From Halostagnicola larsenii XH-48 (GTDB lineage Archaea; Halobacteriota; Halobacteria; Halobacteriales; Natrialbaceae): 64,000 bases of DNA. Positions 34,008 to 43,561 of this stretch are shown piece after piece. The DNA is taken from positions 2,480,001-2,544,000 of the forward strand of contig NZ_CP007055.1 of assembly GCF_000517625.1 (NCBI RefSeq), in the 5' to 3' direction. A program made the translations under genes and the position numbers. The notes beneath the pieces were generated by a model. That model worked only from the letters and a program-made list of their open reading frames with translations, was not told where the DNA came from and did not search any database. The stretch's first letter is position 1, and each line of letters starts with the position of its first letter.

Positions 34008-34694
34008 CTATTCGAGCGTGGCGCGAACGACGCCGAACAACCCGTCGCCGTGTTCTGATCGAACGCGGTCGGTCGCCGTCGACCCGTCCTCGAGTTTGTC
34101 GTCGTCCGACTTCTCGAACACCGTCTGAAGCCGCTCACGAACGACGAATCCGGCGTCCTCGAGCGAATCGCAGACCTCCTCGCCGGTGACGAACCGCGCG
34201 TCCGCGTAGAACGGACTCTCGTCTTTGGTTTCCTGATAGTCCTGTCCGAGCGGGCTCGAGCGGTCGAGAAACGCGACGACGAGGTCCCCGTCGGCGGCGA
34301 GCACGCGGCGGGTTTCCGCGAGCGCCCGCTCGATATCGTCGAGGAAACACCAGACGGTGACGAACAGCACCCGATCGAGCGCGTCGTTACGCACGGGGAG
34401 GTGTTCGGCGACGCCTCGGACTGGTGCGACGCCCCGTTTTCGCGCTTCGGAAAGCGGGTTCGCCGCGGGATCGATCCCGACCGGAATCTCGAGCGGGCCG
34501 GCAAAGCGCCCGGTGCCGACGCCGACCTCGAGCGCGGCGGGGACGATAATGTCGTCTTCGTCGTCTGTAGAAGCGATATTCTCGGGGAACAGGCGCTCGA
34601 GGGCGGCCAGTTCAGCCCGATAGGCGTCGGAGTTCGAGTCGAACCACTCGTCGTACTCGTCGGTGAGCGTTTCGAAGGGGGCGGTGGTGGGCAT
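34008..34694 (-). CDS. Class I SAM-dependent methyltransferase
   Basis: 228 residues. The Rossmann-fold motif I is LEVGVGTGRFAGPL, followed by GIDPAANPLSEARKRGVAPV and LDRVLFVTVWCFLDDIERAL (motifs II-III), as in Methyltransf_11/UbiE-like enzymes. The C-terminal third (FVTGEEVCDSLEDAGFVVRE) is also typical. The substrate is unknown. The start at 34694 (MPTTAPFETLTDEYDEWF) is family-like; 34742 would add 16 unlikely residues. Confidence 0.85.
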   Translation of the reverse strand: MPTTAPFETLTDEYDEWFDSNSDAYRAELAALERLFPENIASTDDEDDIIVPAALEVGVGTGRFAGPLEIPVGIDPAANPLSEARKRGVAPVRGVAEHLPVRNDALDRVLFVTVWCFLDDIERALAETRRVLAADGDLVVAFLDRSSPLGQDYQETKDESPFYADARFVTGEEVCDSLEDAGFVVRERLQTVFEKSDDDKLEDGSTATDRVRSEHGDGLFGVVRATLE

Positions 34695-34780
34695 TGATTC
34701 GAATGACGTGTGCCAGTAAAGAAAAGCTAGGTGCTCGAACAATGCGGTGCGCGAGCGGCGGATCGGCGGCGGTACGAGCC

Positions 34781-35302
34781 CTAGCTGATCAGCCGTTGAC
34801 AGCTCCCACAGAGGTTCTCCTCTTTGATGTCGACCTCTCGAACCGTCGGGGAGAAGTTCATCACGCAGCGGTTGTTGTCGCAGTGTTCGAGCCCGTAGGT
34901 GTGACCGATCTCGTGGACGATTTCCTTTCGGACGCGGTCCTGGAAGATATCGGCGGCGCTCTTGTTCGAGAAGCCGCCGTCCGAGGACGTCTGCAGGCGA
35001 TAGGTCGAGACGACGCTGCCGCTGCCGTCGAGGTACGCGAGTCCGAAGACGTAGTTTCGGCGTCGGTAGAACAGATCGTGCGGCGTGATGGCGATATTCT
35101 TTTCGCCCCGGCCGGCCCGTTCTGCAAGTTGGATAAACGCCTCCGCAGAGTACTGGTTTCGGCCGTCATCGTAGGCGCCGCTCGGAATCGACTGCGAATC
35201 GGTGATCGATACCTCGCAGTCGTAGACAGAGCGCAACGCTGTAGAGGCCGCCCGCTTGACCTCAGCGGAGACCGACCCCACCGGAACGATATCGACGAGC
35301 AT
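34781..35302 (-). CDS. amzA: Archaemetzincin
   Basis: A 173-residue zinc metalloprotease. The complete signature HEIGHTYGLEHC-x4-CVM is seen near residues 130-148, with a second CGSC pair near the C-terminus. It has the three zinc His, a catalytic Glu, and four Cys for a structural zinc site. MLVDIVPVGSVSAEVKR is the usual start, so 35302 is chosen over longer in-frame options that lie antisense to the neighbour. Physiological substrate unknown for this family. It is divergent from the UPF0146 gene with only 39 bp between the starts. Confidence 0.93.
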   Translation of the reverse strand: MLVDIVPVGSVSAEVKRAASTALRSVYDCEVSITDSQSIPSGAYDDGRNQYSAEAFIQLAERAGRGEKNIAITPHDLFYRRRNYVFGLAYLDGSGSVVSTYRLQTSSDGGFSNKSAADIFQDRVRKEIVHEIGHTYGLEHCDNNRCVMNFSPTVREVDIKEENLCGSCQRLIS

Positions 35303-35341
35303 GAAAACGACTATGGCCGCAGGTGCCATAAACGTCCCGCC

Positions 35342-35734
35342 ATGGCACACTCTCGTCGGAATACAGAGGCAATCCGCGATTACCTCTCGGACGCGGACCG
35401 GGTGGTCGAGGTGGGGATCGGCCGCCGAACCGATCTGGCGAGCGCGCTGGCGAAATCGGGGATTTCCGTCGTCGCAACCGACGTCCACGAGCGGACCGTT
35501 CCCGACGCCGTGACGTTCGTTCGCGACGACATCGTCGAGCCGGACGCCAGCGTCTACGAGAAGGCTGACGCGCTCGTCGCACAGAACCTGCCGCCGGAAC
35601 TCCACCGGCCGACGCTCGCGGTCGCTCGAGCGGTCGACGCAACCTTCGTGTTCACGACGCTCGGGGGCGACCAGCCGGCCGTACCGGTCGAGCGGAAGAC
35701 GATTCCGGGCGGAACGCTGTTCGTCGCGAACTGA
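35342..35734 (+). CDS. UPF0146 family protein
   Basis: 130 residues with a reduced Rossmann/methyltransferase-like pattern: DRVVEVGIGRRTDLASALAK, VVATDVHERTVPDAVTFVRD DI, and DALVAQNLPPELHRP. UPF0146 is an archaeal family without a proven activity; the shortened fold lacks a clear SAM-domain cap. It shares a 39-bp divergent promoter region with archaemetzincin, which may mean common control. Confidence 0.85.
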   Translation: MAHSRRNTEAIRDYLSDADRVVEVGIGRRTDLASALAKSGISVVATDVHERTVPDAVTFVRDDIVEPDASVYEKADALVAQNLPPELHRPTLAVARAVDATFVFTTLGGDQPAVPVERKTIPGGTLFVAN

Positions 35735-35798
35735 ACCGAACGAGAGATTCATAACGCCGATCCAGAACACTTAGCACGACGTATTCACGTTCTGAAGT

Positions 35799-36377
35799 AT
35801 GCTCGCGTTCATCGGCTTTTTCTTCAGTCTGCTCACGATTCCTGGCGTCGTCGTCCACGAGTTCGCCCACAAGAAAGCCTGCGACTTGATGGGGGTTCCC
35901 GTCGTCGACGTCGCGTACTTTCGGCTCGGAACGCCCGCAGGCTACGTCCAACACCGCGAACCCGATCGCTACCGACAGTCGTTCGTCGTCAGCATTGCCC
36001 CCTTCCTACTCAACACGGTGCTCGCGTTCTGTCTGTTCGTCGCGCTCGCCATCGTCGTCCGCTCGAGCGGCGTCCTCGAGGGCGGCGTCGGTCTCGAGAC
36101 GGCGCTACCGGGCGAGGAAATCGTCGCAGCCGTGGTCGTGTTGGGCTGGCTCGGCTTCGCCATCGGCTCGCAGGCGTTTCCGAGTACGGGCGACGCGAGG
36201 ACGCTGTGGAAGCGTTCGCAATCTGAGTGGCGGCGCTCGCCGGCCGTACTTCTGGGAATCCCGTTCGTGATCGCCATCTACGTCGCGAACCTGCTCTCGT
36301 GGTTTTTCCTCGATACGCTCTACGCGCTCGGACTGTTGGTCCTCGCAGTGCAGTTCGCGCTGGCGCTCGGATTCTAA
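35799..36377 (+). CDS. Membrane zincin-like protein with intramembrane HEFAH
   Basis: 192 residues with about five membrane helices. HEFAH at residues 20-24 lies at the end of the first helix, a placement like site-2-protease-type or DUF3267 metalloproteases. The second half has GWLGFAIGSQAFPSTGDARTLW, where the PSTGD segment could supply a third zinc ligand (Asp). Probably a membrane-embedded zinc peptidase, but the substrate is unknown and no regulator gene is adjacent. Confidence 0.75.
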   Translation: MLAFIGFFFSLLTIPGVVVHEFAHKKACDLMGVPVVDVAYFRLGTPAGYVQHREPDRYRQSFVVSIAPFLLNTVLAFCLFVALAIVVRSSGVLEGGVGLETALPGEEIVAAVVVLGWLGFAIGSQAFPSTGDARTLWKRSQSEWRRSPAVLLGIPFVIAIYVANLLSWFFLDTLYALGLLVLAVQFALALGF

Positions 36378-36389
36378 TTGATGCGCCCG

Positions 36390-37826
36390 TCAGTCCGCAT
36401 CGGTTGCCGAGTCGGGACGATACCGCCGGCTCACGGCCTTCCAGTGGCCCGTCCGAAAGAGCCAGTAGTTGATCCCGCCCGGCACGAACGTCTCGAGTAA
36501 GAACGCGAGATAGAGCGCCGAGATTCCGAGCGGCGTCACCAGCCCCAGCGCCGCGGCGGGGAGCGCGCAGGCGTACCTCCCGATCAGCGAGGAGACGAAC
36601 GGCCAGCGAGTCGCGCCGGCGCCTAACAGCGCCCCGGCCGCACCGCCGTCGATCCCGAATCCGATCGCACTGATCGCGCCGATCGCGACGAAGGTGCTGG
36701 CCTGACCGACCTCCTCGGGACTGGTCACGAACACGCTGGCGATCGGATCGGCGAACACCAGGACGATCGCGGCCGCGCCGACGTAGAGCAGCGTCGACAG
36801 CCGGATGATCGCCTCGCCGTAGGCCTCGGCCTCGTCCTCGTCGTTCGCGCCGAGGTGCTGGCCGACAAGCGAACTCGAGGCCAGGGACATCCCCCAGTTG
36901 ATGCTGTTGATCAGGCCGCGGACGCGTCTGCCGACCTCGTAGGCGGTGACGACGACCGGGCCGAACGCCGCGGTGATCCACAAAAGCGGGAAGACGACGA
37001 CCCCCTGTGCGAGTCGGCGGCCGATCTCCGGCAGCGAGACCTCCATCAGTTGGCGGACGATACTCGCGTCGAACAGCGGCCCCGTCCGGGTCAGGGGGAC
37101 GGGACTCGGTTCCATCCCCAGCGCCCCGTAGTTCCGTCCGAACATCCCCCACGCGAGCACGACGGTGACGAATCCCGTCGAGAGCGTGGTTCCGATCGCC
37201 GCGCCGGCGACGCCTGTATCGAACCCGAAGATAAAGAGCGCGCTGAGGACAACGTTGAGAACCGCGCCGCCGCCGCGGGCCATCATCTCCGTGAACGTGT
37301 CGCCGATCCCGGTGTACGTTCGGCTGGCGATGAGATTGAGCATCTCGAAGAGAACTGCCGGCGTGACGAAGGTAAGATAGACGCTCCCGTGACGGATCGA
37401 ATCCGGATTGGAACCGAGGAGGTCGATCAACGGCTCCGTAAAGAGGGTGAAGATGGCCATGAGCGGCAACGCGAACGCGATGGCAACCAAAACGCTCTGT
37501 TTGACCACGACCGAGGCGCGATCGGTCTGCTCGCCGCCGTAATTCTGGGAGACGAGAGTAACGGTCCCTCCGGCGAGGCCCAGTCCGAGCATGGTAACGA
37601 CCTCCCAGTAGGCCAGCGCGAACGCGAGCCCGGCGGTCCCCGTCGTGCCGACGGCGATTCCGACCATCGCTAGGTCTGCCGTCTGCTTGGACATGATCGC
37701 GAAGCCGGTTCCGATCCGGGGCAACGCGAGTTCCATCGTCGGACGGAACCGCTCGGCGGAGATGATGCCGAGGCGCTCGAGTCCCCCGGCGACGGTATCG
37801 ACGACACTCCCCTGTCCCCCGCTCAT
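36390..37826 (-). CDS. MATE family efflux transporter
   Basis: 478 residues with twelve predicted membrane helices in two MatE halves (first half begins [20 protein letters not shown], second around [16 protein letters not shown]). DinF/NorM-like multidrug exporters use Na+ or H+ gradients; substrate not readable. Typical MATE features include the [12 protein letters not shown] and [13 protein letters not shown] segments at matching places in each half. ATG at 37826 (MSGGQGSV) chosen; the reading frame continues upstream antisense to the HAD gene. Confidence 0.92.
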   Translation of the reverse strand: MSGGQGSVVDTVAGGLERLGIISAERFRPTMELALPRIGTGFAIMSKQTADLAMVGIAVGTTGTAGLAFALAYWEVVTMLGLGLAGGTVTLVSQNYGGEQTDRASVVVKQSVLVAIAFALPLMAIFTLFTEPLIDLLGSNPDSIRHGSVYLTFVTPAVLFEMLNLIASRTYTGIGDTFTEMMARGGGAVLNVVLSALFIFGFDTGVAGAAIGTTLSTGFVTVVLAWGMFGRNYGALGMEPSPVPLTRTGPLFDASIVRQLMEVSLPEIGRRLAQGVVVFPLLWITAAFGPVVVTAYEVGRRVRGLINSINWGMSLASSSLVGQHLGANDEDEAEAYGEAIIRLSTLLYVGAAAIVLVFADPIASVFVTSPEEVGQASTFVAIGAISAIGFGIDGGAAGALLGAGATRWPFVSSLIGRYACALPAAALGLVTPLGISALYLAFLLETFVPGGINYWLFRTGHWKAVSRRYRPDSATDAD

Positions 37827-37934
37827 TGGAAGACTGTTGCGGAGACGCCGACTTCCATCTGCTGGTTCGACGCGAGCCGACGGTGGCGAACGGAGCCGAC
37901 GAAGCCGAGCGTGTCGCCGGACAAATTCGGCGCG

Positions 37935-37941
37935 TTTTATC
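37935..37941 (+). promoter_or_regulatory. TATA-like box of the HAD gene
   Basis: TTTTATC is centred 27 nt before the ATG at 37965, indicating a leaderless start there and supporting the long acidic N-terminal extension of the protein. Confidence 0.5.
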
Positions 37942-37964
37942 ACCTCGAGCCCGTGTCCCGAAGT

Positions 37965-39017
37965 ATGACTGCAGACGAGAGCACGGACGAAGACGACGGC
38001 GGTGGGCCCGCGAGTGGAGACGACAGTATGGCCGCCGGTGAGGACGACCGTGTGACCACAAGCGAAGATAACAGCGGCGATACCACTGGCGAAGCCAACG
38101 GAGGCGCGACCGCGGGCGAAGGCGAACGTGTGGCCGCGAGCGCCGCCATCGACGCCGACGCGGTCGTCCTCGATATCGACGGCGTGCTCGTCGACGTCGA
38201 AAACTCCTACCGGCGGGCGATAATCGAGTCCGTCGAGCGGGTCTACGACCGAACCATTCGGAAGGCGGACATTCAGCAGTTCAAGGACGCCGGCGGGTTC
38301 AACAACGACTGGGAACTCACGTACGCCGCGGCGCTGTACGTGCTGGCGACCGAGGAAGGCTATCGCGGTTCGATCGACGAGTTCACCGACGACATCGCCG
38401 AAAACGGCGGGGGCCTCGAGGCCGCGACGACGGTCGTCCGCGAGGAGATCGGCGCGACTGCGACCCAGCGCGTGACCGATCGCTGGGACCGCGACCAGCT
38501 TCGGGACGTCTTTCAGCAACTCTACCTCGGAAGCGACCTCTACCGCGGGCTCGAGGGCGGCGAACCCGATAGCGAGACGCGCGGATTCATCCACGACGAG
38601 CCGGTGTTGCTCGAGGCGGAGACCCGAGAGCGACTGACCGACGACTACGACGTGGGCGTCGTGACCGGGCGACCGGAGGCCGAAGCCGAAATCGCCCTCG
38701 AGCGGGTCGGCCTCGAGATCGGTCCCGACGATCGATTCACGATGGACGACTGGGAGGAGGGAAAACCGCACCCCCGCGCGCTGACCACCCTCGCGGCGAA
38801 GTTCGAGGCCGAGACCGTCGTCTTCGTCGGCGACACGCTCGACGACGTGCGGACGGCCGTCAACGCGAGCGAGGCGGATCCGGATCGAACCTACCACGGG
38901 ATCGGCGTTCTCACCGGCGGGTTGACCGGCGACGACGGGCGTCGAAAGTACGAATCCGAGGGCGCATCGCTCGTCCTCGAGTCGGTAAACGAGTTGCCCG
39001 ACGCGCTCGAGGAGTAG
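37965..39017 (+). CDS. HAD-superfamily phosphatase with acidic N-terminal extension
   Basis: 350 residues. Residues 1-65 are low-complexity (Asp, Glu, Gly, Thr, Ala). The HAD core starts at [20 protein letters not shown] (nucleophile Asp and acid/base Asp), with [10 protein letters not shown] and [12 protein letters not shown] as motifs II/IV. The layout matches the TIGR01548-type family related to histidinol-phosphate phosphatase/imidazoleglycerol dehydratase proteins. Substrate uncertain. An alternative start would be a GTG just before [10 protein letters not shown], but the TATA-like box supports the long form. Confidence 0.82.
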   Translation: MTADESTDEDDGGGPASGDDSMAAGEDDRVTTSEDNSGDTTGEANGGATAGEGERVAASAAIDADAVVLDIDGVLVDVENSYRRAIIESVERVYDRTIRKADIQQFKDAGGFNNDWELTYAAALYVLATEEGYRGSIDEFTDDIAENGGGLEAATTVVREEIGATATQRVTDRWDRDQLRDVFQQLYLGSDLYRGLEGGEPDSETRGFIHDEPVLLEAETRERLTDDYDVGVVTGRPEAEAEIALERVGLEIGPDDRFTMDDWEEGKPHPRALTTLAAKFEAETVVFVGDTLDDVRTAVNASEADPDRTYHGIGVLTGGLTGDDGRRKYESEGASLVLESVNELPDALEE

Positions 39018-39196
39018 CGTATATCCATGCTCGGGTCGCAGCTTTCTATTCGGAGGCCGATAGCCGATTGCTACGTGAAAGCAGGCAAAGCGGTATTTTA
39101 AGGTCACCAGTTTTGTCAAATCAGTGTGCTGAATGCGAAGTCAACGCGCAACACGCTCGAATAACTCGTCAGTCCCCTCGACGGAGAAATCGATCG

Positions 39197-39781
39197 CTAT
39201 TTCAAATTCTGGAGGATTTGAAGAAATCGAAACGCCGGTGCTCCGTAATCGCTAATGTCTCCTTTCGCCTCGTCCTGTAGTTCGTGGATCCTCGTGGTGT
39301 AGTCTTGATTGATCACGAGTTCGAGTTCTTCACCTGTTTCGTCTTCAAATTTCTCTGCAAGTGCTTCGAGGCCGCTGATGAGGGCACCCCCTTTTTGCCA
39401 CCCAGACACGACGGGAGCCCAGAGTTGGTACGAATACTCCTCGGCCTCCGGGAAGGTGTCAGTAACGTACTTGTGATCCTCGTGGAATTTCTTCTCGAGT
39501 TTTTGTAGCGAATACTGGTACGCTTTGGTATTGGAATATTCGGTCCACCAGCCGTCATCCGGAGACCCTGAATACAGGTCTCCGCTCATGTGGGTGACTA
39601 CTTCGCAGACGTAGACGTTTTGCTCACTAGTCTCCTGATCGTTGTCTATAGCAACGACATCAGCTTCCATCTGGTTACCGGGTTCCGCTGACCGGTTATT
39701 ATAGCTGACAACCTCACAACCGTTCAATCGCTTGTGATACGCGCCGACTAGCAGTTCCCCCCATCCCGCATTTACTGGCAT
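39197..39781 (-). CDS. Putative PD-(D/E)XK-like nuclease or related protein
   Basis: 194 residues: GWGELLVGAYHKRLNGCEVV, then GNQMEADVVAIDNDQETSEQ, then NVYVCEVVTHM. A conserved acidic pair (E-x-D) followed by a beta strand with Cys-Glu recalls the restriction-endonuclease-like core, but the Lys expected after Glu is missing (EVVTH), so activity is uncertain. Base composition is clearly more AT-rich than neighbours, suggesting acquisition. The ATG at 39781 is 27 nt from a TATA-like GATATTTATC (leaderless). No partner methylase or toxin gene is present. Confidence 0.6.
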   Translation of the reverse strand: MPVNAGWGELLVGAYHKRLNGCEVVSYNNRSAEPGNQMEADVVAIDNDQETSEQNVYVCEVVTHMSGDLYSGSPDDGWWTEYSNTKAYQYSLQKLEKKFHEDHKYVTDTFPEAEEYSYQLWAPVVSGWQKGGALISGLEALAEKFEDETGEELELVINQDYTTRIHELQDEAKGDISDYGAPAFRFLQILQNLK

Positions 39782-39803
39782 GTGACAACAGTAATGCCAA
39801 ATT

Positions 39804-39813
39804 GATAAATATC
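39804..39813 (-). promoter_or_regulatory. TATA-like box of the nuclease-like gene
   Basis: GATATTTATC on the minus strand is centred 27 nt before the ATG at 39781, typical of a leaderless transcript. Confidence 0.5.
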
Positions 39814-39904
39814 CATACGAACCGGTATCCGAGGATCCGAACACCGATTTCCGTCGTGACACCCCCGTCCGTTTTTGCCGCCTGCCGTGGTACCGCCGGA
39901 CCAT

Positions 39905-41527
39905 ATGTCCGGCACCTTCAGGCGGCCCAACGACGACCTCCCCGGCGAGCCGACCTCGCCCTGGCTCGCGAGCACGCTCGAGGGCGAATACGCACCGCTC
40001 GAGTCGAACCGATCGGTCGACGTGGCCGTCGTCGGCGCGGGAATCGCCGGCCTCTCGACGGCGATGGAGCTTCGAGAACGCGGGAAATCGGTCGTCGTCC
40101 TCGAGCGCGACCGGGTTGGAGCGGGCGTCACCGGGAAGTCGACGGCGAAGCTGACGAGCCAGCACGGGTTGATCTACGACCACCTCCGCCGGGAGTTCGG
40201 GCGCGGGGCCGCTCGGCAGTACGCAACGGTAAACGAGCGAGCGATCGATATCGTCGAGGACAGGATCGACGGCCTCGAGATCGATTGCGGGTTCGAGCGC
40301 CGGCCGTCGTACCTCTACGGCGACGAACCGGACGCGATCGAACGGGAGGCAGACGCGGCCGCGATGGCCGGGCTCGAGGCGACCGAAGTGCGGTCGGTTC
40401 CGCCGTTCGAGCGGGCGTCAGCGGCGCTGCGGTTCGACGACCAGGCGTGGTTTCACCCGCGGCGATACCTGCTCGCGCTCGCCGAGGAAATCCACGAGTC
40501 GGACGTCGAATCGACACACGATGACGGGGACGACGCCGACGAGAGCGCGGGTTCGAACGGCGAAACGGGGGTCTACGAACGCACTCGGGTGACCGGTGTC
40601 GAGCCGGGGAGTCCGTGTCGACTCCGAACGGAGCGGGGCGCGACAGTCACGGCCGGTCGCGTCGTCCTCGCGACCGGCTATCCGATCCTCGATCGGGCGG
40701 GCTATTTCACCAGAATGCACCCGAAGCGGTCCTACGTGCTGGGCTTGCGGATTCGGGGCGAACCGCCGGCGGCAATGTACTACCGACCCGGAGAGCCCTA
40801 CCGTTCGGTGCGGACGCACCACGACCGCGAGGGAGATGGACCGCTCGTGCTGGTCGGCGGCGAGAACCACAAGACCGGACAGGGCGGGTCGACCGCGGAT
40901 CGGTACCGACGCCTCGAGCGCTGGGCGCGCGAGCGATTCGCCGTCGAATCGATCGACTACCGGTGGTCAACACAGGACTACGTGACCGCGGATCGCGTGC
41001 CGTTCGTCGGTCGCGCCGGCGTCGCCGCCGAGAACGTCTTCGTCGCGACCGGGTTTCGCGGCTGGGGGATGACAAACGGCGTCGCCGCGGGACGACTGCT
41101 CGCGAAGCTGGTCGACAGCGAGCGCCCGCCCGAAGCCGACCTGTTCGATCCGCTACGGTTCACGCCCAAACCCTCGGCGGCCGACGCGATCACGGAGAAC
41201 GCGGACGCCGCGAGCCAGTTCGCGACCGACTGGCTGCGAACGCTGTTCGGGCCCAGCCTCGAGTCGATCGCACGCGGCGAGGGCCGAGTCGTCCGCGACG
41301 GGCCGAAGCCGACCGCGATCGCGCGCGACGCCGACGGCGACCTCCACGCCGTCTCCGCGGTCTGTCCCCACACCTACTGCGTCGTCGACTGGAACGACGC
41401 CGAATGTAGCTGGGACTGCCCGTGTCACGGCTCGCGGTTCGACCCGGACGGGACGCTTCTCGAGGGGCCGGCGACGGACGACCTGCCGACCCGAGATTCC
41501 GGGCCACCGTCCGATCCGGACCGATGA
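39905..41527 (+). CDS. FAD-dependent oxidoreductase fused to a Rieske [2Fe-2S] domain
   Basis: 540 residues. Residues ~45-440 are a DAO-type FAD enzyme (VDVAVVGAGIAGLSTAMELR dinucleotide motif, TAKLTSQHGLIY, late ENVFVATGFRGWGMTNG). Residues ~455-530 are a Rieske domain with Cys487-Pro-His489 and Cys505-Pro-Cys-His508. Such fusions occur in bacteria and haloarchaea; electrons probably pass from the flavin to the cluster, but substrate and acceptor are unknown. The start at 39905 (MSGTFRRPNDDLPGE) is favoured over 39875. Cytoplasmic, no signal peptide. Confidence 0.9.
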   Translation: MSGTFRRPNDDLPGEPTSPWLASTLEGEYAPLESNRSVDVAVVGAGIAGLSTAMELRERGKSVVVLERDRVGAGVTGKSTAKLTSQHGLIYDHLRREFGRGAARQYATVNERAIDIVEDRIDGLEIDCGFERRPSYLYGDEPDAIEREADAAAMAGLEATEVRSVPPFERASAALRFDDQAWFHPRRYLLALAEEIHESDVESTHDDGDDADESAGSNGETGVYERTRVTGVEPGSPCRLRTERGATVTAGRVVLATGYPILDRAGYFTRMHPKRSYVLGLRIRGEPPAAMYYRPGEPYRSVRTHHDREGDGPLVLVGGENHKTGQGGSTADRYRRLERWARERFAVESIDYRWSTQDYVTADRVPFVGRAGVAAENVFVATGFRGWGMTNGVAAGRLLAKLVDSERPPEADLFDPLRFTPKPSAADAITENADAASQFATDWLRTLFGPSLESIARGEGRVVRDGPKPTAIARDADGDLHAVSAVCPHTYCVVDWNDAECSWDCPCHGSRFDPDGTLLEGPATDDLPTRDSGPPSDPDR

Positions 41528-41596
41528 GTGGCCAATCCGTATCGATTCGTTCACCGAGCAGAATAATTATTTGACATACAGTACAACAGTGTCGTA

Positions 41597-42223
41597 ATGA
41601 CGAATTCAGTTCGAGCGAACGTCGGGAGCGTCCTCGCCGATTTCTCCCGCACGCTCGGCACGCTCGTCGGCCTCCTCTGGCTGGTGTTCGTTGGAGCCGT
41701 CTTCCTCGATGGAGGAGCCGACGTACTGATTGGAGCCCCGCCGCTCCCCGGCGGGCTCTTCTGGCCGGTCGCGTTCGCGGTGGCCCTCGGCGGGACGGTG
41801 TGGCTCGTCGAAGGCGGGTACGACCGACTCGGCGCGGACCCGACCGGCACCTGGACGTTCGTCTGGTTGGCCGTGTTCTTCGTGCCGCTTGCGTTTCTCC
41901 CGCTCCAGTTCGCGGTCGGATCGCTCGCGAGCGCGGCCGGCTTCGCCGGTCCGTTCAGCGGCGCTCTCAACGCCGGATTCGTCCTCGTCTCGACGATTGC
42001 GTCGGGCTGGCTCGCGTTCTACGGCGGTCTCGATCGGCTGGGACTCGAGGTGGACGACTTCATCCGCACCTTCGTCTTCGCCGTCGGGCTCGCACTGGTC
42101 CCCCTCGCCGCCGTCGTGCTGTTCGAGGCGACCTGGCTGGCCGGCGACTACGTGGCGGCGGCTATCGCACTGGCCGTTCAGGTCGGCGCGTGGTGGGTCG
42201 GCGTCACGCGGACGAAACCCTGA
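41597..42223 (+). CDS. Six-helix membrane protein of unknown function
   Basis: 208 residues, mostly hydrophobic, with about six membrane helices arranged as three pairs. Short polar loops include GGYDRLGADPTGT and GGLDRLGLEVDD, which look like repeats of one another. No transporter or enzyme family recognised. It sits between the FAD-Rieske gene and the second glycerophosphodiesterase. Confidence 0.6.
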   Translation: MTNSVRANVGSVLADFSRTLGTLVGLLWLVFVGAVFLDGGADVLIGAPPLPGGLFWPVAFAVALGGTVWLVEGGYDRLGADPTGTWTFVWLAVFFVPLAFLPLQFAVGSLASAAGFAGPFSGALNAGFVLVSTIASGWLAFYGGLDRLGLEVDDFIRTFVFAVGLALVPLAAVVLFEATWLAGDYVAAAIALAVQVGAWWVGVTRTKP

Positions 42224-42284
42224 TCAGCGGCTCGAACCTCGAGCGACGGGGCCTCGAGATCCAATTATCGGCTCGAAATCCAGA

Positions 42285-43118
42285 TCACTGGCTCGAGACC
42301 GTCCCCAGTCCGGGATAGTCGGCGATGATCCCGTCGACGCCCGCCTCGGCGAGCTGGTCGAACTGGGTCCACGTCTCGGCGGTCCAGACGTTCACCGCCC
42401 GGCCGTCGTCGTGTGCGGCCTCGAGAAGATCGATAGCCGGCTCGTCACCGCTCGAGAGTCCGGCGTACTCCGTTTCCGCCAGTCCCGTTCCCGCGATGGC
42501 GTTTCGCGGCGGGTGGATCGCCTCGCAGTCGTACCGACGAGCGATTTCGAGGCCGGCCTCGAGGTCGTCCCATATCAGCGGAGCGGCGGCGTAAGCCGGC
42601 GCGATATCGCGAACGGCCGCGAGCGCGCCCTCACAGAACGACGAAAAGAGGAGTTCGCCGGCGAAAGCGTCGCAGTCGGCGACGACGCGTTGGACGAACG
42701 GCTTCCAGATCGCTTTTCGCTCCCCGCGGTCGTCTTCGGGGAGCGATTCGCCGAAGCGAATCGCCGCCGTACCAGGGTTTTTCAGTTCGACGTTGACTGC
42801 CATCGTCTCCGGAATCGCCTCGAGAAGCTCCGCGAGCGTCGGCACGGGTTCGGCGGTTCCGAGGACGCTCGCGTTCCGAATCGTCTCGAGGTCGGTCTCC
42901 CAGACGAGGCCCTCGGCGTCCGTCAGCGGCCGCCCGTCGCGGGTTCCCTCGAGTCGTTCGTCGTGGATTACCACGGGGGTACCACAGGCTGCAGGTTGAA
43001 CGTCCATCTCGAGCAGCGACGCGTCGGTGTGCTCGGCTACGTTGCGTGCCGCGGCGACGGTATTTTCGGGAACGACGCCGGCGAATCCGCGGTGGGCGAT
43101 GACGGCGGGGTCGGCCAT
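42285..43118 (-). CDS. Cytoplasmic glycerophosphodiester phosphodiesterase
   Basis: 277 residues of GDPD TIM barrel with no signal peptide. Motifs: VIAHRGFAGVVPENT, EMDVQPAACGTPVVIHDE, NVELKNPG. The end VNVWTAETWTQFDQLAEAGV matches the other copy (20252-21229), so they are paralogs with different locations, one exported and one inside. It hydrolyses glycerophosphodiesters from lipid turnover. ATG at 43118 is set by the MADPAVIAHRG start. Confidence 0.92.
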   Translation of the reverse strand: MADPAVIAHRGFAGVVPENTVAAARNVAEHTDASLLEMDVQPAACGTPVVIHDERLEGTRDGRPLTDAEGLVWETDLETIRNASVLGTAEPVPTLAELLEAIPETMAVNVELKNPGTAAIRFGESLPEDDRGERKAIWKPFVQRVVADCDAFAGELLFSSFCEGALAAVRDIAPAYAAAPLIWDDLEAGLEIARRYDCEAIHPPRNAIAGTGLAETEYAGLSSGDEPAIDLLEAAHDDGRAVNVWTAETWTQFDQLAEAGVDGIIADYPGLGTVSSQ

Positions 43119-43247
43119 TGGGCGAACGAACGCAGGGGGACCTGTTGTATCTGTTCCCGAACGTTCGACGGATAGCGGTTTCGCCACCGCTCTACGGGCA
43201 GCGAATGCGCGCAAACGTTGAAACGACTCGCCGTCGAGACTCGACCT

Positions 43248-43508
43248 ATGACAGACCGGACCCTCGCCGACGTCGAATCCGACCTCGAGCGAGCCGCGAC
43301 CCTCGAGACCGGAGCCGCGGTCGATCTGCTCGAGCGCGCCCGCCGCGATCTCGAGGAGCTCGCAGGCGATCCCGGCGTCGATCAGGACCACCGACGGACG
43401 CTCGAGAACCGACTCGAACAACGGGTGCGCGAGTTGCGAAATCGGGACGCCTACGACGGCGGTGACTTCGGCGCGGCGATGAATCCGGACGAAGACGACG
43501 CACCCTAA
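43248..43508 (+). CDS. Small coiled-coil protein
   Basis: 86 residues, almost all helix with heptad-like spacing (LADVESDLERAATLETGAAV and LLERARRDLEELAGD). A second helix (RRTLENRLEQRVRELRNR) and an acidic tail follow. Conserved small haloarchaeal type without known role. ATG at 43248 (MTDRTLAD) is used rather than 43218. Confidence 0.6.
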   Translation: MTDRTLADVESDLERAATLETGAAVDLLERARRDLEELAGDPGVDQDHRRTLENRLEQRVRELRNRDAYDGGDFGAAMNPDEDDAP

Positions 43509-43561
43509 CCCCCGGCAATCGTCTGCGTTCGGAGCGGCTACGACCGTCTGTGTTCGAACGC

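Noticed and set aside
36390-39119. A 909-codon frame covering the MATE gene and the HAD gene in antisense
   Set aside because: Only the MATE part up to 37826 is protein-like; the rest is a shadow of the HAD gene.
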